Of a stretch of 64,000 bases of DNA, positions 1 through 6,794 are shown one piece after another. Position 1 is the first letter of the stretch. Each line of letters starts with the position of its first letter. The position numbers and the translations under genes are program-made. Source of the DNA: CAZKBP01 sp964551015 (GTDB lineage: Bacteria > Bacteroidota > Bacteroidia > Cytophagales > Microscillaceae). The DNA lies in NCBI GenBank assembly GCA_964551015.1, contig CAZKBP010000002.1, positions 186,001-250,000 on the forward strand. Direction: 5' to 3'. The notes below the pieces were generated by a model. The model was not told the origin of the DNA. It saw only the letters and a list, made by a program, of their open reading frames with translations, and did not search any database.

Positions 1-902
1 TGTAATAAATCGTAATGCTCGAGGGCAAATGCCGCTTGCTGGTCTTTCACCCCATAACTAATTAAATAATCCAGGCTCCAAATCAAGTGATCCTTAGGAG
101 AAGCTTCGGTTTTATCCAAAGTGATATAAGCAACCAATGCCTCGGCGGCTGCTTGGTAATCTTTTTTGGCCTTGTAATAATTATGTTTTACCAGCAAGGC
201 ATCTTCGGTGTAGAGTTTTTCTTGGGCTAGCTTTTCCGTGGCTTGCCATTTTTCCGCCTGTCCTTGCTCACCCAATTGAATTGCATATTCCTTGAGGGTT
301 TGGTACCACTCGGTGTTGATTTCCGATGCCGCGTATTGCTTTTCATACTGATTGAGATAGGAAATGCTTTGGTCAAATTGCTTGGCACGATTAAGCACTT
401 GCACTAGATTCGAGAAATCGGCAAAAGATTGATAAGATTCTTTAAATGCTTTTTCTTGTAATCGCGCGGCTTCCTCGGGTGTTTTGGGCTTGGCCTCGGC
501 CAATTCTAATTTCAAAAACTTCATAAATGTATCGTGGTCCATACTTCCCGAGTAAACGGCTAATGGCTTTTGGTCGGGCGTTATCACCACGTAACTGGGT
601 ACGCCTTGAAAGCCATACTCGGCAAAGAGTTCGCCCCCGAAAGGTGTGTCAATGTCTATTTTCAAGGATACAAATTGCTGGCGGGCATAAGCCGTGATGT
701 CGGCTTCGGCCAAAACTGTTTTACGCATTTGCTGGCAAGGCGCGCACCAAGTGGCCGTGAAGTTGATGAAAATATTTTTTTCCTCTTTTTGGGCAAGGGC
801 CAAAGCCTCCTCGTAAGTGCCTTCAAAAAAATCAATGGCACTTAAGCGAAGACTCGAGCAGCAAATCATAGATACTAAAATAAAACTACTTAATGTTTTC
901 AT
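1..902 (-). CDS. Thioredoxin-fold exported protein with helical repeat tail (partial, C-terminus off window)
   Basis: This is the reverse-strand start of a gene that runs off the left edge; about 300 residues are visible. The ATG at 902 opens a hydrophobic signal segment containing a Cys-Cys pair that could be a lipobox. A thioredoxin domain follows, with the motif TWCAPCQQ (active-site cysteines near residues 53 and 56) and a cis-proline-like GVPSY near residue 100. After about residue 150 the sequence becomes helical and TPR-like, rich in YxxA patterns. Such Bacteroidota proteins are normally periplasmic or outer-membrane-anchored disulfide reductases or chaperone-like factors; the substrate is unknown. 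The gene is divergent from the helicase gene at 1072. The fold is clear, the exact role is not. Confidence 0.85.
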   Translation of the reverse strand, partial: MKTLSSFILVSMICCSSLRLSAIDFFEGTYEEALALAQKEEKNIFINFTATWCAPCQQMRKTVLAEADITAYARQQFVSLKIDIDTPFGGELFAEYGFQGVPSYVVITPDQKPLAVYSGSMDHDTFMKFLKLELAEAKPKTPEEAARLQEKAFKESYQSFADFSNLVQVLNRAKQFDQSISYLNQYEKQYAASEINTEWYQTLKEYAIQLGEQGQAEKWQATEKLAQEKLYTEDALLVKHNYYKAKKDYQAAAEALVAYITLDKTEASPKDHLIWSLDYLISYGVKDQQAAFALEHYDLL

Positions 903-1071
903 AGTCGTGAAATCGGGTGGAATCAATGAAGCTGCATGATACTAAAATTCCGGCTAAGATGGAAGAGATCTAAAACCCTCCGCGCCTACCCACGGCTGGG
1001 GCTTTCTCTCCAAAACTTTCCAAATTTCCCCATTTTATCCTAAATTAGAAGTTCAACTGATCGCCAAAACC

Positions 1072-4000
1072 ATGACTCGCTACCCGCTCCTGAACGCCCT
1101 AGAAAGCCAGTATTATTATGATAATCTCTACTTTATCGCCCATAATCCAAGTTTAGATTTTCGGGAGAAGCTCAAACAAAGCAATTTCACCTTTCTTTCC
1201 GTGGTCAATACGCTCACCGAGCAAAAAGAAAAACAAATTTTCACGGGTTGGTTCGCCAAAATTAACTTTATCGCCCAGGCTTACGGGCTAGATGCACGAA
1301 AAGAGGCTGAATTACAATCTCTCCGCCGCTTGCTCAAAAAATCCGTCTCTTGGTCAGGCTTTCGCCCCGAGGAACGAACTTATTTGGCCGCGCTCAAAAT
1401 CTTGGCCGAGTTGGTGGAACAATTTTCTGAAAACGATATTCCAGCCGCGCTTAAAGCTTACTACGAGGGAATCGAGTTACCAACCTTGGTTTTCAAGGAA
1501 GAACCCCGAGAAACCATCGAGTATCTCTATGCTACCATCTTGGAGAAGGGACAGATCGAGTACGACAACCGCGAACGAGGGCAAATCGAGCTTCAATGCG
1601 AAACCGAGGAATTTGGCCTCATTCGGGTCAAAGTACAGGATCAACATTATTTCAATGCCGCTTCGGGCAAAGTCTTTCGTAAGTACATGCTCAGCTTGCA
1701 TTGCGCCCAATTGATCCATCCTTACCAAACCATCTGCCTCACGCATCTGGAGCAAATCGAGGAAGATTACTTTGCCTCAACGGGGCAAACGCTTCTGATT
1801 GCCAGCCCTGATTATTTGGTAGATGCTACCACGATTTCGCAATGTTTCTTGGGTGGCACGGCTTCCCCTTATTTGTATTTACTGGAGAAACTAAGCTTTT
1901 TCCAAGGAAATGAGCACACTTTTGCTGGAAAATTAATCAACGACTTGCTCGATTATTATATAGAACATCCCGAGGCGGATTTTGAGGGAGCCTTTCGGCA
2001 AATTTTTGGACAGACCCAATTGGAAGCCGCTCTTTTGGAATTGGATCGAGGCAAACTCTCAGAGATTTATTATAAAATCAAGCCTCAGTTTCTTAATATC
2101 CAAAAAGTGCTCAAAGATTTCTTAGAATTAGAAGAAACCGAAACCAAGAAAATCAACACCACGGAACCCACTTTCATTTCCGGGAAATATGGCCTACAGG
2201 GTCGCCTCGATGTACTGGTAGAATATGAAGATCAACTTTCTCGTAAGGACATTCTAGAGCTCAAGGGAACGGCCTTTCCGTCTCCCCAACTCAACATCGC
2301 CCGCAGAGATCATCTGGTGCAAGTGGCTTGCTATAATCTACTCACAGACAGCACCTTTCCCGGTCGTCAGGGCGTGAGCGCGATTCTCTATTCCAAAGAT
2401 GAACAAACGCCCCTTCGAGACTGTGGCAAGCTCAATTTCCAAGAGCAAGATGCCACTTGGATTCGCAATTGCATCGTCTATATAGATCGGCAGATTGCTA
2501 AAGGCCTGCCAGATTTCTACGATATTTTTATTCGTAAATTGAGTCAATTGAACCTACCTTTTTACAAGCAAGATGCCGTAAGAAATTTTATCAAAAATTG
2601 GCAAGAAGCACGCCCCTTGGATAAAATTTACTTTGCCGAGTTCATGGGTCTGATCGCCCGTGAGCGGCAAGTGGCGAAGGTGGGCGGGGTATCGGGGCAG
2701 GAACCAAGTCAGGGCTATGCCAGCTTATGGCGCAATTCTGTGAGCGAAAAGCTGGAAAGTTTCAGCTTACTGAGCCATTTAAAATTAGAAAAACTAGATA
2801 TTCGAAAATCCGAAATTAGCTTTTCTCGTCCCGAAAGTGCTACCGAGGTAACTGCTTTTCGCCAAGGCGACATCATGGTGCTCTACCCCATGGAAAAGGA
2901 AGACCTGCTCGAGCCCGACCGCTATCCACTGCTCAAGGGACATATTTTGGAAATTCATCCCCATTCCCTGAAGGTCAAAATTTGGAACAAGTCGCTGGAC
3001 GAACGCTATTTTTATAAATATCCACGCTGGGCGGTTGAACCAAATTTAATGGAAAGTAGCTACGACCATCAATTTGCTTCTTTGGCCGCGTTTCTTAGCT
3101 TTCCCGAGGAGAAGAGGGAGCTTTTCTTGGGGCAAAGAACGCCTCGCTTTGCCGAAGATTTTCAAGTGGACTATCGTTCGGTTTTGAGTGAAGAGCAAAA
3201 TCAAATTCTCAATCAGGCCTTGGCGGCTCAGGATTACTTTCTACTACAAGGCCCTCCCGGCACGGGAAAGACTTCCAAAATGCTCCGCTCCATGGTAGAT
3301 TACTTGTACAATCATACCCGAGAAACGGTCGTGCTGCTGGCCTTTACCAATCGAGCCACGGATGAGATTTGCCAAAAAATCGGGGAAATTTGCCATCATC
3401 AATTTATCCGTCTGGGTAATATTCAGGAAGATCACGCTTTCCGTGCCCAGAGCTTGAAGGAGGAAAAAGACCTCGCCAAAATTCGGGAAAAGCTGGAGCA
3501 TGCCCGGATTTTTGTCTCCACGGTTTCTTCTTTTTACAACAATATGCACCTGATTAAAGACCACGACACGGTGATCGTGGATGAGGCTTCGCAATTACTA
3601 GAGCCGGCTTTGTGTGGGATTTTACCGCGCTTTCGGCGTTTTATTCTGATTGGCGACGAAAAGCAATTGCCCGCCGTGGTTACCCAGCCTGCGCGTTTTT
3701 GCCAGACCGAACAGGAGCCTTTGCACGAGGTAGGCATTCGGGATTTGAGCGTTTCGGTCTTCGAGCGTTTGTTAAATAATGCCCAGCAAAAAGGTTGGCA
3801 TCGAGTTTACAACATGTTGAGCACTCAATTTCGCACGCACGAGGCCATTGCCCAGTTTATCAGTCAGGAATTTTATAAAAAGCTAAAAGTAGGAGCCGAT
3901 TTCCAGCGAGCTGATTGGAGAATTTTTGATCCTCACTCCAAGGATGTAGATGAAAGTCTCTTGGCTAATTCACGGCTACTTTTTATTCCCAGTAATCTGG

Positions 4001-4446
4001 AAGAAAACATCAAGTTCCATCGGGGAGAAGCGAAGCGAGTAGCACAGCTATTGAGCTGTATCCGACGCATTTACCAACAAAAAAATGCCTTCGGAGCCGA
4101 AACCGTGGGCGTAATCACGCCCTATCGTGCCCAGATTGCCGAGATTTACAAGCTACTCGATGAGGAACTTCGAGAGCTAGTTACCGTGGACACGGTGGAG
4201 CGATACCAAGGAAGTGAGCGAGAAATTATCATTCTCTCCTTGGCGGCCAATCACCCCGCCCTGATGAAAAATCTGCAATCGTTTAACGCCGACCACAGCG
4301 TGGATAAAAAACTCAACGTGGCTCTTAGCCGTGCCAAAGAACAATTAATCCTCTTGGGTAATCCTGATATTTTGCGAGAGGGCTTGTATTACAGCAAGTT
4401 ACTAGATTATATTTCCGAACAAGTCGCTTACAAAAAAGTAAATTGA
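1072..4446 (+). CDS. Dna2-like PD-(D/E)XK nuclease fused to superfamily 1 helicase
   Basis: This is a 1124-residue protein. The C-terminal third is a superfamily 1B helicase: Walker A GPPGTGKT near residue 727, Walker B VIVDEASQ near 837, motif III LIGDEKQLP, motif V ERYQGSER and motif VI NVALSRAKEQ. Around residues 370-415 it carries the nuclease signature GRLDVLVE, then ILELKG, then a QVACY motif, matching the G-D / E-x-K / Q-x3-Y pattern of Dna2, Cas4 and AddB nucleases. The iron-sulfur cysteines usual in Dna2/Cas4 are not evident; one Cys lies upstream at ISQCF but no C-x2-C cluster follows. It probably processes DNA ends in repair or defence; this is inferred from the domains. Its stop codon overlaps the start of a tiny membrane-protein gene. 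Confidence 0.85.
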   Translation: MTRYPLLNALESQYYYDNLYFIAHNPSLDFREKLKQSNFTFLSVVNTLTEQKEKQIFTGWFAKINFIAQAYGLDARKEAELQSLRRLLKKSVSWSGFRPEERTYLAALKILAELVEQFSENDIPAALKAYYEGIELPTLVFKEEPRETIEYLYATILEKGQIEYDNRERGQIELQCETEEFGLIRVKVQDQHYFNAASGKVFRKYMLSLHCAQLIHPYQTICLTHLEQIEEDYFASTGQTLLIASPDYLVDATTISQCFLGGTASPYLYLLEKLSFFQGNEHTFAGKLINDLLDYYIEHPEADFEGAFRQIFGQTQLEAALLELDRGKLSEIYYKIKPQFLNIQKVLKDFLELEETETKKINTTEPTFISGKYGLQGRLDVLVEYEDQLSRKDILELKGTAFPSPQLNIARRDHLVQVACYNLLTDSTFPGRQGVSAILYSKDEQTPLRDCGKLNFQEQDATWIRNCIVYIDRQIAKGLPDFYDIFIRKLSQLNLPFYKQDAVRNFIKNWQEARPLDKIYFAEFMGLIARERQVAKVGGVSGQEPSQGYASLWRNSVSEKLESFSLLSHLKLEKLDIRKSEISFSRPESATEVTAFRQGDIMVLYPMEKEDLLEPDRYPLLKGHILEIHPHSLKVKIWNKSLDERYFYKYPRWAVEPNLMESSYDHQFASLAAFLSFPEEKRELFLGQRTPRFAEDFQVDYRSVLSEEQNQILNQALAAQDYFLLQGPPGTGKTSKMLRSMVDYLYNHTRETVVLLAFTNRATDEICQKIGEICHHQFIRLGNIQEDHAFRAQSLKEEKDLAKIREKLEHARIFVSTVSSFYNNMHLIKDHDTVIVDEASQLLEPALCGILPRFRRFILIGDEKQLPAVVTQPARFCQTEQEPLHEVGIRDLSVSVFERLLNNAQQKGWHRVYNMLSTQFRTHEAIAQFISQEFYKKLKVGADFQRADWRIFDPHSKDVDESLLANSRLLFIPSNLEENIKFHRGEAKRVAQLLSCIRRIYQQKNAFGAETVGVITPYRAQIAEIYKLLDEELRELVTVDTVERYQGSEREIIILSLAANHPALMKNLQSFNADHSVDKKLNVALSRAKEQLILLGNPDILREGLYYSKLLDYISEQVAYKKVN

Positions 4447-4586
4447 TGAAAAAACTCGTTCCTTATCTACTGATTTTGATCGCGATCGCTATGATTATTA
4501 TTGCTTTCGTGGCAAAAATTTTACCCCCAGGATTGACTGGACTGGGCTTTATCCTGATTGCCATTTATTTTTTGATGAATGAATAA
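4446..4586 (+). CDS. 46-residue two-helix membrane protein, coupled to the helicase gene
   Basis: The ATG overlaps the helicase stop by one base (TGATG), the classic arrangement for translational coupling. The product begins MKKLVPYLLILIAIAMIII and has a second hydrophobic stretch, GLTGLGFILIAIYFLM, separated by a short KILPP turn, so it should be a two-helix inner-membrane peptide. I do not recognise a family. The coupling suggests that it is made in proportion to the nuclease-helicase, but no function can be assigned. Confidence 0.6.
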   Translation: MKKLVPYLLILIAIAMIIIAFVAKILPPGLTGLGFILIAIYFLMNE

Positions 4587-4765
4587 TTTTATCCAATTAC
4601 TGGCTACAAAGAGGCGTTTTGTGAAAGCTTCTGCATTTGATGGATTTTTTAGGTCTAAATCCAGAAAATCAAGATATTAGATGCGTATTAGTGGCATTCA
4701 CCAAACTTTTTATTAGCTTAATTACACTATTAAATAGACACATTTCTCAATTTAAATCTCATTCT

Positions 4766-5431
4766 ATGAAAGCTTTATTAATCTTTATATACTTCTGTTT
4801 TCTGACTTTGGCTCTACAAGCTCAGGGAAAAATAACCCTCCGTGGTGATAAGAATGATCCCAAACTCATTAATAAAAAGAAAATGCTGGAAGACGAGGGC
4901 TTTACCGTGGAAATTTTGCCCGAAAAAACTGAAGAAGATACCGATGATGTCCTGGGCGACGAAAACTTCATCGAGAAGCACACCGACCAGACGCTTCCTC
5001 CTTTTGAACTCACGGATATCGAGGGCAACAAAATTTCCTCTCAGGAGTTGAAGGGTAAATTGGTTCATATCAACTTCTGGAGCGTAACCTGCAAGCCCTG
5101 CATTCAAGAATTTCCCGAACTAAACGATTTGAAAGAAAAATACTCATCCGAAGATTTTGTCTTCCTCGCCTTTGCTCCCGAATCCAAGGCCAAGGTTAAG
5201 AAAATATTGGACAAACATCCCTTGCATTATCGCATCATTAGCGACGCTCAGGCGTATTACGAAGAGTTAGGCATTGATGGTTATCCTAAAAATTTCTTTG
5301 TCAATCGAGCAGGGAAAATCATCAAAGTCATGGACGGAACCCGATTTAAGATGATCATGAAAAATGGCGAATCAAAGATGATTCCTGATAATTTTGAGCG
5401 ATACGATGAGGTTTTGGCAGAAATGAAGTAA
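4766..5431 (+). CDS. TlpA-like thioredoxin-family protein, exported
   Basis: A 221-residue protein. An in-frame upstream start at 4637 would add 43 unconserved-looking residues; I chose the ATG at 4766 because it begins a signal peptide ending in LALQAQ. Residues 21-70 form a charged linker. From about residue 75 there is an AhpC-TSA/TlpA domain: the FELTDIEG strand, then NFWSVTCKPC with cysteines at about 109 and 112, and GYPKNFFV carrying the cis-proline. It should act as a periplasmic thiol-disulfide reductase. Its last codons (VLAEMK and stop) lie inside the 33-bp sequence that is repeated at 6685, so the nucleotidyltransferase module begins immediately after this gene. Confidence 0.8.
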   Translation: MKALLIFIYFCFLTLALQAQGKITLRGDKNDPKLINKKKMLEDEGFTVEILPEKTEEDTDDVLGDENFIEKHTDQTLPPFELTDIEGNKISSQELKGKLVHINFWSVTCKPCIQEFPELNDLKEKYSSEDFVFLAFAPESKAKVKKILDKHPLHYRIISDAQAYYEELGIDGYPKNFFVNRAGKIIKVMDGTRFKMIMKNGESKMIPDNFERYDEVLAEMK

Positions 5432-5442
5432 GATTGAACTCC
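5410..5442 (+). repeat. 33-bp direct repeat, copy 1 (3' end of tlpA-like gene)
   Basis: The sequence from GGTTTTGGCAG to TTGAACTCC is identical over 33 bases to 6685-6717. This copy covers the last codons and stop of the tlpA-like gene. The two copies are 1275 bp apart and bracket the nucleotidyltransferase pair. Confidence 0.9.
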
Positions 5443-5572
5443 AAATAAGTGTCCAATTTTTGAGGAAGAGGACAGTGCTTATAACAGTCGCTACCAACCA
5501 ACATAAACTCGACTTGACCTACTTAAAAACATAGACAGTAGTTGTGGTTGTGGAATTGTAAGAAGAAATTTC

Positions 5573-5830
5573 TTAGCTATTTACTGTTAGTAAATGTTGA
5601 ATAATTCTCGCTCTTTCTACCTCAGAAAACTCGCTTCCGTGCATCATTTCAAAGCGTTTGGCTATAATTTGGCGGTGAGAAAACGTAGGATTTTGCTTCC
5701 TGACAAGTTGGTAAGCCATATCATAGCTGGTCTTCATCATGGCCAGAGTCATGTGGAGCTTCTCAGCATTGGTTTTTTGAGCATTGATTTCAAATTGTTT
5801 TTTTAAAATAAAATCAGGGGTATCTTTCAT
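5573..5830 (-). CDS. 85-residue partner protein of nucleotidyltransferase
   Basis: A small, mostly helical, soluble 85-residue protein beginning MKDTPDFILKKQFEINAQ and containing NPTFSHRQIIAKRFEMMHG followed by a short FSEVERARI helix. It is read in the same direction as the nucleotidyltransferase gene, five bases after its stop, so the two should be co-transcribed. Small helical proteins of this kind with an NP-(S/T)-x-R tail are commonly encoded next to stand-alone nucleotidyltransferases in Bacteroidota and cyanobacteria. A toxin-antitoxin or regulatory partner role is inferred from this pairing only. Confidence 0.65.
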   Translation of the reverse strand: MKDTPDFILKKQFEINAQKTNAEKLHMTLAMMKTSYDMAYQLVRKQNPTFSHRQIIAKRFEMMHGSEFSEVERARIIQHLLTVNS

Positions 5831-5835
5831 CTCGC

Positions 5836-6387
5836 TTAAATATTAAAATCGATGGAAAAGGTCTTGAGTTGGAGTTGCTGAATCCAAGTTAATAAATAGC
5901 TTCTATCTAAGTCAGGATTCAAAAGAAGTTGATGAATATCTTCTATTTGTCTTTCGCTTTGCAGCTCTTGAATCCAGCGCAGTTTGGCAATGATGAGGTC
6001 TTCCAAGGAAATTACCCAGAACTGAGCCTCATCACCTTCCTCCAAACTTAAAGACTGTTTTCTCTCAAAAGCTAAAAAATCGTATTCACTATTTTTTCTC
6101 AGGATAAAATCCACTTTAATGCCAGTGTCATTATCGATGAAATTAAACATTGAATTGTAACGAATAGCTTCCTCAATGCTTGGCGCATAGCAGTAGAATG
6201 AATCTTGAAAGGCTTCAACGAGTTTTTCCACATCTCCCCGATTCAATTCAATCACTAAATCAATATCCTTGGTTGTTCTTTGAATGGTATAGAAACCCAT
6301 AGCTAAACTCCCCGAAAGCATGTAAGGAATTTGTAGCTTGCCTATTTCGTTAGTTATTTGTTTGAGTAATTCAATCACTACCCGCAA
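5836..6387 (-). CDS. AbiEii-like nucleotidyltransferase
   Basis: This protein of about 183 residues carries the minimal nucleotidyltransferase signature MLSGSLAMG followed by RTTKDIDLVIE, that is G-S plus the D-x-D metal motif, with a third acidic residue in IKVDFIL. The C-terminal half contains SLEDLIIAKLRW and RQIEDIHQLL, typical of the AbiEii/DUF6036-type group, some members of which act as toxins on tRNA. There is no ATG near the N-terminus: TTG at 6387 and GTG at 6378 are the candidates. A TAnnTTTG promoter box overlaps the TTG, which favours the GTG with a leaderless or very short-leader transcript. The module is bracketed by a perfect 33-bp direct repeat, suggesting recent acquisition. 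Confidence 0.75.
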   Translation of the reverse strand: MRVVIELLKQITNEIGKLQIPYMLSGSLAMGFYTIQRTTKDIDLVIELNRGDVEKLVEAFQDSFYCYAPSIEEAIRYNSMFNFIDNDTGIKVDFILRKNSEYDFLAFERKQSLSLEEGDEAQFWVISLEDLIIAKLRWIQELQSERQIEDIHQLLLNPDLDRSYLLTWIQQLQLKTFSIDFNI

Positions 6388-6400
6388 AGATACAAATTTA
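6385..6400 (-). promoter_or_regulatory. Two adjacent Bacteroidota -7 boxes before the nucleotidyltransferase
   Basis: On the reverse strand, TAAATTTG is followed directly by TATCTTTG, two perfect matches to the Bacteroidota -7 consensus TAnnTTTG. No TTG -33 element is visible at the usual spacing. Transcription would begin at or next to the GTG at 6378. Confidence 0.4.
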
Positions 6401-6616
6401 ACCGCAGGGAGCTACCGTGAGCCAGTAAAACAGTACCAGAAGCGTAGGAAAAACAAGGTATTATGCTGTCGTATCTCCACCTTGTTTTCCGAAGCGAGGT
6501 CTCACTCTAGTCTGAGCGTCTCGCTAAGCTGTCCGGTTTAGCGGAAATGAGTGCTTTATCTGTTTAACTCTTGCCTAAAAGTTGAGGGCAGGGAGATAGA
6601 ACCTAAGACGCTTTGG

Positions 6617-6677
6617 GTGAGACCCAAAAAATTCATTCCAAAGCCCGCCGACCGATGTGAGACCCAAAAAATTCATT
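6617..6677. repeat. 21-bp direct repeat, two copies 40 bp apart
   Basis: GTGAGACCC followed by AAAAAATTCATT occurs at 6617-6637 and again at 6657-6677. The first copy also forms a small hairpin with its flank (TTTGGGT, GAG, ACCCAAA). The repeat lies just before the second 33-bp repeat. Confidence 0.8.
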
Positions 6678-6684
6678 AATCCTC

Positions 6685-6717
6685 GGTTTTGGCAGAAATG
6701 AAGTAAGATTGAACTCC
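6685..6717 (+). repeat. 33-bp direct repeat, copy 2
   Basis: Identical over 33 bases to 5410-5442. Here it is not attached to a reading frame, so it is a stray copy of the 3' end of the tlpA-like gene. It marks the distal edge of the inserted or duplicated segment. Confidence 0.9.
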
Positions 6718-6725
6718 CAAGTCTG

Positions 6726-6761
6726 TCCCCCGACTTTGAGTATATAATCAAGGTCAGGGGA
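6726..6761 (-). terminator. Hairpin downstream of the GH3/beta-lactamase gene
   Basis: The arms at 6726-6739 and 6748-6761 pair over 14 positions with one mismatch and one G-U pair around an 8-nt loop. It lies 34 bp past the stop of the reverse-strand gene. There is no U-run, so it may be a 3'-end stabiliser rather than an intrinsic terminator. Confidence 0.4.
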
Positions 6762-6794
6762 TAGCTCAGGGATTGTACTGAAGTTTCATTGCTA

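Larger units (their letters stand above)
6388..6794. other. 407-bp non-coding stretch with hairpins and short repeats
   Basis: No convincing gene is present. The stretch holds an inverted repeat AAAACAAGGT/ACCTTGTTTT (6450-6459 and 6479-6488), a 21-bp direct repeat at 6617 and 6657, the second 33-bp repeat copy at 6685, and a hairpin at 6726-6761 before the 3' end of the GH3 gene. Confidence 0.6.

Noticed and set aside
1072..4446. Cas4/CRISPR adaptation role for the Dna2-like protein
   Set aside because: No cas1, cas2 or array is nearby and the iron-sulfur cysteines are not evident; the fused helicase fits a Dna2-like repair or defence enzyme better.
4637..4765. 43 extra N-terminal codons on the TlpA-like protein
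   Set aside because: They precede an obvious signal peptide that begins at the internal ATG at 4766.
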